A stretch of 64,000 nt of DNA from a virus, in IMG/VR virus record IMGVR_UViG_3300030106_006238, positions 1 through 64,000 of that record; one strand, written 5' to 3'. Positions 44,861 to 53,956 of this stretch are shown piece after piece (the stretch's first letter is position 1; each line of letters opens with the position of its first letter). Made by a program: the position numbers and the translations under genes. Under the pieces are notes generated by a model that saw only the letters and a program-made list of their open reading frames with translations, made no database searches and had not been told where the DNA came from.

Positions 44861-47198
44861 CGTCTACTCCAAGCGCTTCAGCGAACATAACTAGAGCCTC
44901 AGCTTGTTGTTCTGGTGGAAGTTGTTCGATTTGATCAATCGCCTCAATCATAGCTGGATCTTCTGCAAACAAAGTCCTAAGGGCATCCAGGGCTTCTTCA
45001 GGTGGAAGCTTTAGAATCTCAATTAAAACGGCTTGTACTTCTTCTGGCGGCGTTCCTTCAGGAGGAGCAGCTTGAGCTGGATCGGCTCCCTGAGGGGGCG
45101 CTCCCTGAGGAGGTGCTGCTTCAGGAGGCATTCCTGGGGCTCCGCCTGGTTCTGCTCCCGGTGGCATCCCTGGGGCTCCCGGTGGCATCCCTGGGGCTCC
45201 TGGCGGCATCCCTGGGGCTCCCGGCGGCATTCCAGGGGCTCCCGGCGGTGGCGCAGCGGGGGCCTCTCCAGATTGTTCAGCCTGTTTAGCCTCATCCTCA
45301 ACAGCCATTTCTAATTCATCAGGGTGTAAGTCTCTTGGCAAATCAAACCGTTCAGCAATCGTTTTCATGTAGGCCCTGGCAAGAGGTGCCATAGGTCCAC
45401 CACCATTCACGGCCTCCCAAAGCTGTGAATAGGGCTGAAGAAGACCAACAAGGTTTTGTTGCATCGATGCATCATCAAGAGGACGACGACCGCCCTCTAC
45501 AAAACTAATCTCAAAGTCTGCGTCTAAATCTTCGACATAAATCTCAACCATGTCGTTTCTGTCGCGCAACATAATGCTTGGGGCAACGATTTCGGATTGA
45601 TCTTCATCAATCTCTAATGAGCCGATTTCTTCAAATGCGTCTTCATCTACAAAAGGAGTCTGAACACTGCCCTGCTCGTCTTCTTCAAGCTGGCTCTCTT
45701 GGGTCTCGATTTCTTCTTCACTGTCTTGAGGAGTGTCATCTTTGATTGCACCAACCTCTGCAAGCTCGACATCTTGTTCATCATATGCACCAGCAGAGTC
45801 TCCTCTGTCCTGCATTGCTGCGATGAACGCCCTCAAGACCACACGAATCACAGAAGAAAGCCATTCGTCTTTAATAGACGCATGCATTCCAAAATCAGAC
45901 TCAGTGTATTGCTGTACAGTCTGCATCTCAAAGGCGGTTGCTTTAGTAACAATGCCTCGAGCATTAGGAGACGAACCAATGGTTCTTTCTAAATCGCTCT
46001 CGACTGTTGCCATGTAACGGTCAATATTTCCAGAGATTGGTGCGTTTAGAATGGGCCTAATTGCATCATCAAGAGAACCATTAAACTCAGCATCAACTTC
46101 AAGAATCAATCCATCATACCCTTCTGTAAGCTGAGTCAGTTCCTCTGCGTTGAAGGTGCCAGCCCGAGTAACATACTGACGGGTGTCTTTTCGCGTAGCC
46201 ATGGCCATGTAGGATCGGTACGCATTCAACTCTTGAATCTGCGGAATAATACGACGCGCATGAGCAAGACCCTTCAAAGGAAACTCAGGCTCGTGGTTGA
46301 AGATAAGCGGAATAATGTGAGGCAGTGGACTTCCGTCTGGCCCTGCAAATGGAAGCGGACCCATCCAAACCGGAGTCTTAGAAGTCGCGCCTTGGCCGAG
46401 AATATAGATTTCGAGGCGGCCCTGATATGTAATCTCGGGATCGTTCTCGTCCTGAAAGGTATCTTTTAGATTGCAAAGCTCTAAGACACGAACAAAGTTT
46501 GAACGGTCTGCGTTTTCGCCTTCCTTTGTTTTGTTCTTTCCAGAACCAAACTCGCTGCTGTCATCCATGTAAGCATCGAGAAAGTCAACGCGAGAAGTGC
46601 CAGACAAGTCTTCAAGACCATATTCGTCTTCAACTTCTTGTACTGGTCGATAGTAGAGGTGTCCTCGAAAGCGCTCATCGTCTGCGTCACTAACGTCAGT
46701 GTCCAGAAACATCTCCCACCAAGGAATGACGCGCATAAAGCATCTGTCCAGTGGGTTTCCGTGTCCTGGGTGATAACCAATCTTTGCCCCAGAGCCTGGA
46801 TACAAAAGCGCCTGGCGAAGCGTAGACATGATTCTGCTGTGAATGCGCTGCGAAGAAAGCCATCTGTTGGCCGCAAGCTCAGACTTGAATGGCTCACCCT
46901 GTCCGGCAGGGTCGGGGCCAAGCACAGTGCGATTAGCGCGAGGGTAAAGCGATGCGAGATACTGACCAATCACACCCCAAAGGCGATTGACTTCAACGTT
47001 AATGTTGAAACCATATTCATCAAACGCCCCGTCTTCTCCGCGAACATGGTCCCAATAGTTGGTTGTGTAACAAGCCTTGGTCAGCGCCCAGTTTTTACGT
47101 CCACTCTTCATTGTTTGATCGTGGCGACGAACCATTTGTTCTATAAAATCAGGATTAATCTGATCAGTAGAAAAGTCGCGTTCTTCGTAATTGGCCAT
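44847..47198 (-). CDS. Portal protein with a collagen-like C-terminal repeat
   Basis: A 783-residue protein with a typical portal pattern in the N-terminal half (WDHVRGEDGAFDEYGFNINVEVNRLWGVIGQYLASLYP, WWEMFLDTDVSD, AMATRKDTRQYVTRAGTFNAEELTQ). The C-terminal region holds repeated PPGAPGM units (near-exact 21-bp DNA repeats about 45160-45260), then AAPPQGAPP. Such a tail is unusual for a portal and may be a flexible internal or crown extension. Located directly after the large terminase in the transcript. Confidence 0.85.
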   Translation of the reverse strand: MANYEERDFSTDQINPDFIEQMVRRHDQTMKSGRKNWALTKACYTTNYWDHVRGEDGAFDEYGFNINVEVNRLWGVIGQYLASLYPRANRTVLGPDPAGQGEPFKSELAANRWLSSQRIHSRIMSTLRQALLYPGSGAKIGYHPGHGNPLDRCFMRVIPWWEMFLDTDVSDADDERFRGHLYYRPVQEVEDEYGLEDLSGTSRVDFLDAYMDDSSEFGSGKNKTKEGENADRSNFVRVLELCNLKDTFQDENDPEITYQGRLEIYILGQGATSKTPVWMGPLPFAGPDGSPLPHIIPLIFNHEPEFPLKGLAHARRIIPQIQELNAYRSYMAMATRKDTRQYVTRAGTFNAEELTQLTEGYDGLILEVDAEFNGSLDDAIRPILNAPISGNIDRYMATVESDLERTIGSSPNARGIVTKATAFEMQTVQQYTESDFGMHASIKDEWLSSVIRVVLRAFIAAMQDRGDSAGAYDEQDVELAEVGAIKDDTPQDSEEEIETQESQLEEDEQGSVQTPFVDEDAFEEIGSLEIDEDQSEIVAPSIMLRDRNDMVEIYVEDLDADFEISFVEGGRRPLDDASMQQNLVGLLQPYSQLWEAVNGGGPMAPLARAYMKTIAERFDLPRDLHPDELEMAVEDEAKQAEQSGEAPAAPPPGAPGMPPGAPGMPPGAPGMPPGAPGMPPGAEPGGAPGMPPEAAPPQGAPPQGADPAQAAPPEGTPPEEVQAVLIEILKLPPEEALDALRTLFAEDPAMIEAIDQIEQLPPEQQAEALVMFAEALGVDVAAV

Positions 47199-47205
47199 AA
47201 GTTGT

Positions 47206-48765
47206 TTAACTTCCAGCAGAGAATGGGTGCTTTATTGCTGTATAACGTCGTCTATTGGGGTTGGTGGGCAGTGCTTTGGCTTCAGGCATATCTCGACGGT
47301 TCCATTCGGCCAGCATTAGAGCATCTGCGTGATCATCATGGTAGCCATCTTGACCTTCAATCTTTCCGCCCTCTTCTCGAATGTGCATAAGTTCCTGCAC
47401 AGTAGTCATATCATTTAAAGTCAAAGCATCACCATTTACCATTTGGCGAAGGTGCGCGTAACCATGTTCCTTGGATCCTCTAGATGTTGTCCAGTATCGT
47501 GGTCTCTTGGATGCTTTTTGACCAGGCTCCGATGGTTTAGTCCAAAGGGGCATTCCGCATTTTATGAACTCTCTAATAATAACTGTGCCCGCTCCGCCTG
47601 GGTTTGATTCAATCAGTGCGCGAGCCTTGTTGAAGTGCTGTGCCAGCTCAATCACTTTTTGCGCAAACAGCAACTCTCCCCCCTGATTCATAGACAATGT
47701 TGCAACCTGACGTCCATCTGCAGACAAAACCTGAGCAACAGCGTAGTCGCCACCATTGCACCATGACGGGTCAATACCTATTGAATAGTTCAAACCAGGA
47801 TAAGGTCTTTCAAAGATTCTCAGTTCCTTATTAGTCTGAGGAAGAGAAGAAAGAACCTCATTGAGGTAGTCTCCGTCAAACCAGGCACCATCAAATACAG
47901 CAAACCCATCTTCAAGGGTAAGCGGATACTCACGACGGAACTTGTGAAGTCCAACACCGTTGACGCCATTAATCTTCTGATGACGCCAATAAAGCTGTGC
48001 TGGACTTAGACGGTGGACTTGTGCTAACTCATATTCCTCTTGATCTGGTTCCCAATCACTTGGAGGAAGTGCCGCATACGCTGGATGGTCGCACCAGCGG
48101 AAGAAACGAAAGACGACTGAGTCGTCGCCAGATTGGATAGCGCGTTGCGCAGATAATACTTTTTCATGGAACAAATTCCCTGGTCCGTTTGCAGTTGAAA
48201 GAATGATGACCTTACGATGCGGACCCTCATGCATAGTAGAGGTAACAGATGCCCAGACTTCTTCCGCGTTTGGCCAATAAGCTAGCTCGTCGGCGTGCAA
48301 ACGCTGAAAGGTCCAAGCGCGTGCTCCGCCCTTACCGCCAGCCGTCATACAACGGAATCCGGCATTTGTATCATCAAAGATCAATTCTTTTCGTGAAGAT
48401 CGTAGTGTTGGCCGCTTTAACAATGTCGGCAGCGTGCGATAGAAGTACTGCAACTTATCAAAAATAGCATCAGTTGCATCGTAAGTATGCGCAACTACTA
48501 ATGTTTTTACTGGATCCTTTGCCCAGTAGGTATAGTCAAAGTTGTACGCGCAAGCGACAGTGGTATCTCCAATCTGTCGAGGCTTGTAATGAACAATCGT
48601 TTTAGCCTGGGGATTTAAGAAATCATCAAGTGCAAGAACCTGCTCAGGGAAAGGATTGTTAAAATACGCATCCATCCCCTTCTCATCGACCAGACGGAGC
48701 CGTGAGATAAACTCGGCGGGATCACCAGCGAGAGCGTTTAGCTTTGCATCAAGTGAAGCAGACAC
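47206..48765 (-). CDS. terL: Large terminase subunit
   Basis: A 519-residue packaging motor. The ATPase region shows a deviant Walker A, KPRQIGDTT at residues 61-69 (aspartate where GKT/GKS usually has the lysine), and a Walker B-like RLHADE with D159 and E160. The C-terminal nuclease shows D332 (GIDPS), E386 (IESNPGG) and DDHADAL with D477-D481. These three acidic positions are the classic terminase nuclease set. Stop and start overlap with the neighbouring genes. The missing canonical lysine may be replaced by K61; otherwise all motifs are as expected. Confidence 0.88.
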   Translation of the reverse strand: MSASLDAKLNALAGDPAEFISRLRLVDEKGMDAYFNNPFPEQVLALDDFLNPQAKTIVHYKPRQIGDTTVACAYNFDYTYWAKDPVKTLVVAHTYDATDAIFDKLQYFYRTLPTLLKRPTLRSSRKELIFDDTNAGFRCMTAGGKGGARAWTFQRLHADELAYWPNAEEVWASVTSTMHEGPHRKVIILSTANGPGNLFHEKVLSAQRAIQSGDDSVVFRFFRWCDHPAYAALPPSDWEPDQEEYELAQVHRLSPAQLYWRHQKINGVNGVGLHKFRREYPLTLEDGFAVFDGAWFDGDYLNEVLSSLPQTNKELRIFERPYPGLNYSIGIDPSWCNGGDYAVAQVLSADGRQVATLSMNQGGELLFAQKVIELAQHFNKARALIESNPGGAGTVIIREFIKCGMPLWTKPSEPGQKASKRPRYWTTSRGSKEHGYAHLRQMVNGDALTLNDMTTVQELMHIREEGGKIEGQDGYHDDHADALMLAEWNRRDMPEAKALPTNPNRRRYTAIKHPFSAGS

Positions 48766-49289
48766 TACGCCTCAGCAGAAGGCAGTCGCCACTTTGAACC
48801 AGAGGATCCTTTACCAAGGTAATCTTTCAACTCGGACATCTCTGCAGATGCTTGCTGAGCTTCTTGTTTAGCAAACCGAACCTTAGCGTATTTGTCGAAC
48901 GCCCAAGACTCTCCTTCGTTCATTCCGTTGCTTACGCCCTGCCACCACTGCCTGTCCAGCATGCGCAGCTCTTCTTCACTTACTGGCTCAACCTCTGGAA
49001 AGTCCTCGTAGAACCAAGTTCCGAACCGAGCCTCTTTGCACCACTTCCGCCATTCCTTTGGATTGACAGGGTGTCCCTTTAAAACTTCAGATTCAGAACG
49101 ATTAGACTCCTGATACCAAGAAGTCTTGAGAAAACAGCCATTGCTAACCATTCTCCTCGCGATTCTACGAAAAGCCTTTTGTCGTGCCGTAGGCTTAAAC
49201 CCAAGCTTTTCAGGATTGATCCACTGGACCAACTCGCCCTTAAAGCCTTGCCCATTCCCATCGTTACCGTTCGAGCCATCTGAGGACAT
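48765..49289 (-). CDS. Putative small terminase subunit
   Basis: A 174-residue protein. The stretch TARQKAFRRIARRMVSNGCFLKTSWYQESNRSESEVLKG and the charged, helical remainder are compatible with a small terminase, and its stop overlaps the large terminase start by one base. No helix-turn-helix could be assigned with confidence. Function relies on position; it could be another packaging accessory. Confidence 0.6.
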   Translation of the reverse strand: MSSDGSNGNDGNGQGFKGELVQWINPEKLGFKPTARQKAFRRIARRMVSNGCFLKTSWYQESNRSESEVLKGHPVNPKEWRKWCKEARFGTWFYEDFPEVEPVSEEELRMLDRQWWQGVSNGMNEGESWAFDKYAKVRFAKQEAQQASAEMSELKDYLGKGSSGSKWRLPSAEA

Positions 49290-49318
49290 GTTCTACTCCA
49301 TATGATACTATACTAAGC

Positions 49319-49507
49319 ATGGAAAACGATGAGAACAAGACAGAGATTGAAGAACCTTGGATTCCTCACTCTGAAATCGTTGAAAAAATGATGAAGGAAA
49401 ACCCTGATGTGCTTAGAATGGATGCGACAGATAAAGCAAGATTCTTGGTCAATGCAACTAAGCTATTTTCTGCGAAATACGCTGAGCTCAATCGCACTAA
49501 AGACTAA
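49319..49507 (+). CDS. Small acidic protein on the opposite strand, between late operons
   Basis: A 62-residue acidic protein (MENDENKTEIEEPWIPHSEI...) divergent from the small terminase gene and convergent with the HNH-like gene. TATACT at 49309-49314 is only five bases before the ATG, and no Shine-Dalgarno is visible, so a leaderless transcript is possible but no -35 element was found. The amino-acid composition looks protein-like. It is the only rightward gene in a 48-kb leftward stretch. Function unknown; low-to-moderate confidence. Confidence 0.5.
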   Translation: MENDENKTEIEEPWIPHSEIVEKMMKENPDVLRMDATDKARFLVNATKLFSAKYAELNRTKD

Positions 49508-49603
49508 ATCCAGCAGGTGGTGACCCGCTCGGCATAGCTTGACCTACAGCGGCGGACACATTCGGTACAGCCTCAACCGGACTTAGTGGTAGGCAGGAGG
49601 CAT

Positions 49604-50461
49604 TTATTTTCCATTCATGTCTTTCAACACTTGCGCCCTGATTGACTCGTAAAGAGGATCGCCTGGTTTTACTTGAGGTTGTTGAGGTTTCCCGTCTGGA
49701 CCATAGACTTGAAAAAGATCCCCTGGAGGAACTTCACCTGGACCATAAACTCCAAACTTATCATCTGGCGCAGGCATTTCACCTGGACCATAGACCCCAA
49801 ACTCATCTCGAGGGGGAATCATCTGCTCTCGAGGAGGCATTGGCATTGGCCTACGAGGCATCCGTTCTTGTGGAGGCATTGGCATTGGTGCCCGAGGACC
49901 ACGCTCTTGAGGCATTGGCGGGGGGCCAGGATCTAAATCACGTTGGCGCTGACGCCTACGAAAAACATCCATGACATTAGGTCGCTGTTCCATCTCAGAA
50001 CCTAAACCAGAATCAGTATCAGTATCTAAATCTTGTTCAGGGTCAGCTCCCTCTTGAGGCCCACCCGAATCCGACTCTCTCAAATCGGGACCGCGCATCG
50101 CGCCCAAAAGTTCAGAAAGACCCAACTGCTCCAAAACGTTTGCAATCTGACCAGACCCCCTGTTCTCATCCATGCCTTCTGCTAAGTCTCGGTCTTCACG
50201 GCTTCGTGTTTCAGGTTTTCTTGTTGTTTTTTCAGCCCGTGCCATTGGCTTGGCTCCTTTCTCGCGGTTCGTCGTTCGACTTACGGCCCGTAGGTTTGAT
50301 TTAGAATTATTATTTGGGTTTCCGTCTTTGTGATCAACTTCTCGAGAATCACCGTTCTTCAACCCAACCTTTCGACGAGCCTTGTTACGATTGTTTCTCG
50401 CATCTTTTTGCTTTCGAGTTCCGTGGTACTCGTCGTATTCTTTGCGGTAATCACGAGCCAT
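49604..50461 (-). CDS. HNH-like nuclease domain fused to a proline-rich repeat region
   Basis: A 285-residue protein. Residues 5-70 (YRKEYDEYHGTRKQKDARNN, then EVDHKDGNPNNNSKSNLRAVS with D43, H44 and N48) match the small HNH-like nuclease module found near packaging genes in marine-type phages. The rest is unrelated low-complexity: PMPPQERMPRR-type repeats and three FGVYGPGE(M/V)P-like units around residues 230-270. The fusion of an HNH module with such a repeat is unusual. It lies leftward, near the small terminase, and may help genome end processing; that is inference. Confidence 0.68.
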   Translation of the reverse strand: MARDYRKEYDEYHGTRKQKDARNNRNKARRKVGLKNGDSREVDHKDGNPNNNSKSNLRAVSRTTNREKGAKPMARAEKTTRKPETRSREDRDLAEGMDENRGSGQIANVLEQLGLSELLGAMRGPDLRESDSGGPQEGADPEQDLDTDTDSGLGSEMEQRPNVMDVFRRRQRQRDLDPGPPPMPQERGPRAPMPMPPQERMPRRPMPMPPREQMIPPRDEFGVYGPGEMPAPDDKFGVYGPGEVPPGDLFQVYGPDGKPQQPQVKPGDPLYESIRAQVLKDMNGK

Positions 50462-50739
50462 CAGGACTTGTCCGTCTTGATTCCGTTGTAGGCCCCGTTG
50501 ACACCAACACCAATAGGCTGATGCTCAGGCTTCAGCTTATTAAACTCGGTGTTTAGCGCGTCATCCAACTTGGAAGACCAGTCTTTACCGTTTTGATCAA
50601 GTAGCCCACTTCGAGCTTTATCAGCAGCATCAGAATAAACGCCATCGGGCAATACACCATCACCAAATACATCTTTAAAAGACTGGACATACTTGCCTGC
50701 TGCTAAAAGTTGAGCACCACTAAGTTTTGGTTTGGCCAT
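50461..50739 (-). CDS. Small hypothetical protein
   Basis: A 92-residue protein with no recognised domain; helical at the N-terminus (LSGAQLLAAGKYVQSFKDVFG) and mixed further on. Overlaps the HNH-like gene by one base, indicating coupling. It is part of the four-gene group 52009 to 49604. Function unknown. Confidence 0.6.
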   Translation of the reverse strand: MAKPKLSGAQLLAAGKYVQSFKDVFGDGVLPDGVYSDAADKARSGLLDQNGKDWSSKLDDALNTEFNKLKPEHQPIGVGVNGAYNGIKTDKS

Positions 50740-50741
50740 AA

Positions 50742-50924
50742 CTAACTCCGCTTTTTCCTTCGAACACCAAAGCTATTCATCAAATCAACGTCTTCTTCAG
50801 CCTTCTTGTATTCTTCTTTGCTCGGAACAGGCGCTTCTTCTTGTACTCCAACCAAATATCCATCAGGATGACCTAAGGTTTGGAACAAGCGGCTGCGGTG
50901 CGAAAGACGTTTTTTCTCGCTCAT
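50742..50924 (-). CDS. Small basic hypothetical protein
   Basis: A 60-residue basic protein (MSEKKRLSHRSRLFQTLGHP...), ending RRKKRS. Its start overlaps the stop of the 362-residue gene by 4 bases (ATGA). Function unknown. Shortness and charge are compatible with a nucleic-acid or portal-associated peptide. Confidence 0.55.
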   Translation of the reverse strand: MSEKKRLSHRSRLFQTLGHPDGYLVGVQEEAPVPSKEEYKKAEEDVDLMNSFGVRRKKRS

Positions 50925-52009
50925 GCCTTCCTCTCAACCTGCATGCGCTCAGCTAAATCTGGAAAGTCAGGCTGATATTTGAAGTGATACTTGCCCATTT
51001 GTGGGTGACCAACCTCATACACATACTGACGAAGACCGTTCTCATACTTCCGGCCAATCAACTCGATAACGTATTCGTCAGCAGGACGATGAGCATTCGA
51101 CTCCAGCATCATGCGGGCTACCGAGAGTCCCTCGGCAACAGACGACAGCTCAACATCATCAAGAGTACCAAACTCATCAAGCGTGTTGATTAAGTCCGTG
51201 TCCTCAAGATTAAGATCATCCATCGCTTCCGTGTAGTCCATCGTCGTGTCGTATGGAGACTCCATCGAACCCGCAGTCATCCCTCCACCTTCAAGCGCTG
51301 CCATCTCAGCATCACTCATACTAAGAGAAGAAACCCTCGCAGCCTCATCACGAACCTTGCCGCCAATCTTGCCAGAATGAATGTTCGAAAGCGTGTCGTA
51401 TGAAACATCTCCAATGTCGCCACCATACTTGCCAGCAATGCCCCGAGTAAGATCAACGTCGCTACCATCCATGAAATTGGAATAAAGCTCGTCCTCCTCA
51501 ATAGGCATCATGACCGTCTGACCCTTCGGATCAATAATCTCCAGAAACTTACCGCTACCCGTAATGTCGTGGCTGCGCTGAATCTCACCCAAATCAGGAA
51601 TCGTCATCATAGAAGTAGAAGTGTCCAGAGGAAGGTAGTGCATGTCACCACTTTCTAAATCAATAATGATCATCTCGCCCTGGACAGAAGTAACGCCCTC
51701 GTCAGTCATGACCTCACTAGGCAAGCCCAGCTCAGCACGAAACCGACCAGAAGCCTTCGGCGCATTCCTCTTGTCATCACGAGTCTTCAAAGGACTCTCC
51801 AAAGACATGTCCATCGGACCCATGTCGTCAAAGAACTGCTCAACACCCGAAAGATCTTTACTAAACGGACGACGAAAACCAGTACCAGACGGACCAGACT
51901 CTTTCGCGTATCCCTTCAAGTCATGAGCCATACGAGTAGCCTCTTTTTCAAAAGGCCCAAGACTCATAGTATTCCGCCTGTTCTTAATAAGATCATCAAA
52001 CGTCATCAT
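50921..52009 (-). CDS. Hypothetical protein (362 residues), first gene after a terminator
   Basis: A 362-residue acidic, D/E/M-rich protein with no recognised fold. Its upstream region holds the rusA-operon terminator (52052-52084) and a possible -10 element GCTAAGAT also seen in the rightward promoters, so it may have its own promoter. It heads the four-gene group leading to the HNH-like protein. It could be a structural or regulatory protein; function unknown. Confidence 0.62.
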   Translation of the reverse strand: MMTFDDLIKNRRNTMSLGPFEKEATRMAHDLKGYAKESGPSGTGFRRPFSKDLSGVEQFFDDMGPMDMSLESPLKTRDDKRNAPKASGRFRAELGLPSEVMTDEGVTSVQGEMIIIDLESGDMHYLPLDTSTSMMTIPDLGEIQRSHDITGSGKFLEIIDPKGQTVMMPIEEDELYSNFMDGSDVDLTRGIAGKYGGDIGDVSYDTLSNIHSGKIGGKVRDEAARVSSLSMSDAEMAALEGGGMTAGSMESPYDTTMDYTEAMDDLNLEDTDLINTLDEFGTLDDVELSSVAEGLSVARMMLESNAHRPADEYVIELIGRKYENGLRQYVYEVGHPQMGKYHFKYQPDFPDLAERMQVERKA

Positions 52010-52051
52010 GCCTCCGTTCTACCAATACCAAATCTTAGCATCTCAAGCATG
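52010..52051 (-). promoter_or_regulatory. Candidate leftward promoter for the 362-residue gene
   Basis: On the minus strand the sequence GCTAAGAT precedes the ATG by about 30 bases. The same -10 block (CTAAGAT) occurs in the rightward promoters at 59780 and 60584. The -35 region overlaps the terminator and is weak, so this is only a candidate. Confidence 0.35.
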
Positions 52052-52084
52052 AAAAAACCCCCCGGCGAAGGACACACCGGAGGG
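52052..52084 (-). terminator. Intrinsic terminator after the methyltransferase-rusA operon
   Basis: On the minus strand CCCTCCGG pairs with CCGGGGGG (one T-G pair) across a loop of about 11 bases, followed by six T. It lies about 120 bp after the rusA stop in the transcript and separates it from the 362-residue gene. Confidence 0.78.
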
Positions 52085-52202
52085 TTCGGAACACAACAAT
52101 GAGTCGTTGCATGAAACCCAGCTACTCTACTGCCGCTGGACACCACACCCAACGACTTCGCTAAGAATCATTAAAACACCTTATCAGTACAACGTTTCAA
52201 CG

Positions 52203-52664
52203 TCAATCGAACCAACGACAATCATCTGCAACAGAAGAATCAACACGGCGCAAACGGAAATAAACACTCGGTCCCTCTACCTTAGAAGAGTACCTCTTTT
52301 TTTTTCGCACATCACAAACAGTCTTGTCGTCTCGCAACACACCAGCCATCACCAAAGCATCCAGCAAACACTTCTCAATGTTGTCTATGTCTGGCTTGGC
52401 TGTGTGAAGCAATCGACCCTCAGGATCTTTCTTGCGCAACAAACGCTTTGGCCTTGGAAATACAGCAACAAACTCAACCTCTACTGGCTCCTCAATCGGA
52501 GCACCACTCCACTGACTCCTTACTACAAACGCACATGAACGCTCCCAGTCTGCTGTCTTCTTCGGCGTGTACAACTTGATGAAACCACCCTGAGTTGTAC
52601 CCCTTGGTCTTCCCTTACCAATCGGTGGACCTGGCACGTCACACTCAAACAACCAATCACTCAT
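52203..52664 (-). CDS. rusA: RusA-like Holliday junction resolvase
   Basis: A 153-residue resolvase from ATG 52664 (a longer frame reaches 52742 but has no reason to start there). The RusA pattern is clear: GPPIGKGRPR near the N-terminus, then KPDIDNIEKCLLDAL with D92 and D94, and RDDKTV with D112/D113 as catalytic acidic residues. It would cut branched DNA made by recombination or late replication. It is the last gene of the operon starting at 55165, followed by a terminator. Confidence 0.9.
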   Translation of the reverse strand: MSDWLFECDVPGPPIGKGRPRGTTQGGFIKLYTPKKTADWERSCAFVVRSQWSGAPIEEPVEVEFVAVFPRPKRLLRKKDPEGRLLHTAKPDIDNIEKCLLDALVMAGVLRDDKTVCDVRKKKRYSSKVEGPSVYFRLRRVDSSVADDCRWFD

Positions 52665-53070
52665 TGCAAACCATCTCCTCAAACTCAACAACCATTTCAT
52701 ACAAACGCATAGAATCCGGTGACTCATCAACCTTCTCAGCACTCGTATGAATGTTCCAAATTGTCTGACACACAGCTCTCAAATCCATCGGTGAATCCCA
52801 CCAACCCTCACGATTCATAATCAAACAAATCGTAGACAACTCCTTTGGAACTCTCTGCTCCCACCAATCAACGTTCATCCATTGATCAATATAAATCGCC
52901 TTAGATGACAAGTACGAATACCACTCGCTGAGAAACTCATGGCTCAATCTTCGAATATGACCAGCCCTTCTCTCAACATCACTAATGCCACTTCTGGCCA
53001 GTTCGTACTCTTCCCTCTTCTTTGACTTTGAATGGCGCTCTACCTTCTGTCCACTCTTTCCAAAAAGCAT
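52657..53070 (-). CDS. Hypothetical protein
   Basis: A 137-residue protein from ATG 53070 with GAGGAG upstream. It overlaps the upstream 324-residue gene by 89 bases and the rusA start by 8. The sequence has W- and E-rich helical parts (SEWYSYLSSKAIYIDQWMNVDWWEQR). No family recognised. The large overlap is unusual but both frames look coding. Confidence 0.6.
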   Translation of the reverse strand: MLFGKSGQKVERHSKSKKREEYELARSGISDVERRAGHIRRLSHEFLSEWYSYLSSKAIYIDQWMNVDWWEQRVPKELSTICLIMNREGWWDSPMDLRAVCQTIWNIHTSAEKVDESPDSMRLYEMVVEFEEMVCNE

Positions 53071-53956
53071 ATGACAACGACTCCTCTACATCTCTCACAC
53101 TTACCATTACCCAACGCAAACTTGGATGTTCCATTCTCATTCTCAATGGATACGGTAGAGACGCACCGTCTTCCCATGATTCTTTCAAACGTTCCCACCA
53201 AGCAGAACAAGATGGAGCATGAGACACTCGCATCTTCAATAGCCTGTCGTTGTATCCAATAGATTTAGATAACGATGACCTTATCTCAAACACTTGATCT
53301 GCAAGCAATGTCAATGCATCCCAATCAACAGAACCTTCTTTGTCTTGCATCTCAAACGCTCGACCATGAATAGCTTTGATTGCTAACCAACCAGCAACTT
53401 CTAAATCTACATCTGGTCTACACAATCTTGAACACAAAGCTCTGTCTAGAATCTTACGCCATCTCTTCATTACAAATGTTTCTACAATGATCAATGCTCT
53501 ACCAAATGGATCAATGATCACAAGCTGACCACGACGAGCATTCAACTTCTTTCGATCAATAGTCCACTTGTTTCTTTCTATAGATGAACGACGACTCAAC
53601 TCTATAGAATCATAATCAATCAATGACTTACTGTTTCTTTCAAGAAACCAAACGTCATCTACAAGACGAACAATGTCAGACAATGGTTCATCAATAGATG
53701 AGTAACGACAAACAACATCACCTTGAAGAAACCATTTACTCGCTCTTCCATTACAACGTTGTATTGATGACAACTGAATAGATGATGAATCTTCTACATC
53801 AAGTTCATTCAATACTTCTTGATATGTCTCATCATCAACTGATGTTTCTGAAACACCAATCAATCCTTCTGTTGGAAACAACTGACCAAGAACAATCCAT
53901 CTTCTTAATGAATCGTCTCTTCCATCCAACGCCAATGACCTAGACCAACCCGACAT
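52982..53956 (-). CDS. Hypothetical protein (324 residues)
   Basis: A 324-residue protein, S/D/E/R-rich, with a central beta-strand region (RGQLVIIDPFGRALIIVETFVMKRWRKIL) and conserved-looking W residues. No motif recognised. It lies in the methyltransferase-rusA operon and overlaps its neighbours by 52 and 89 bases. Could be a DNA-modification or recombination accessory, but nothing in the sequence shows this. Confidence 0.6.
   Translation of the reverse strand: MSGWSRSLALDGRDDSLRRWIVLGQLFPTEGLIGVSETSVDDETYQEVLNELDVEDSSSIQLSSIQRCNGRASKWFLQGDVVCRYSSIDEPLSDIVRLVDDVWFLERNSKSLIDYDSIELSRRSSIERNKWTIDRKKLNARRGQLVIIDPFGRALIIVETFVMKRWRKILDRALCSRLCRPDVDLEVAGWLAIKAIHGRAFEMQDKEGSVDWDALTLLADQVFEIRSSLSKSIGYNDRLLKMRVSHAPSCSAWWERLKESWEDGASLPYPLRMRMEHPSLRWVMVSVRDVEESLSYAFWKEWTEGRAPFKVKEEGRVRTGQKWH

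Noticed and set aside
46638-47390. Rightward 250-residue frame opposite portal and terminase
   Set aside because: Shadow of well-supported leftward genes.
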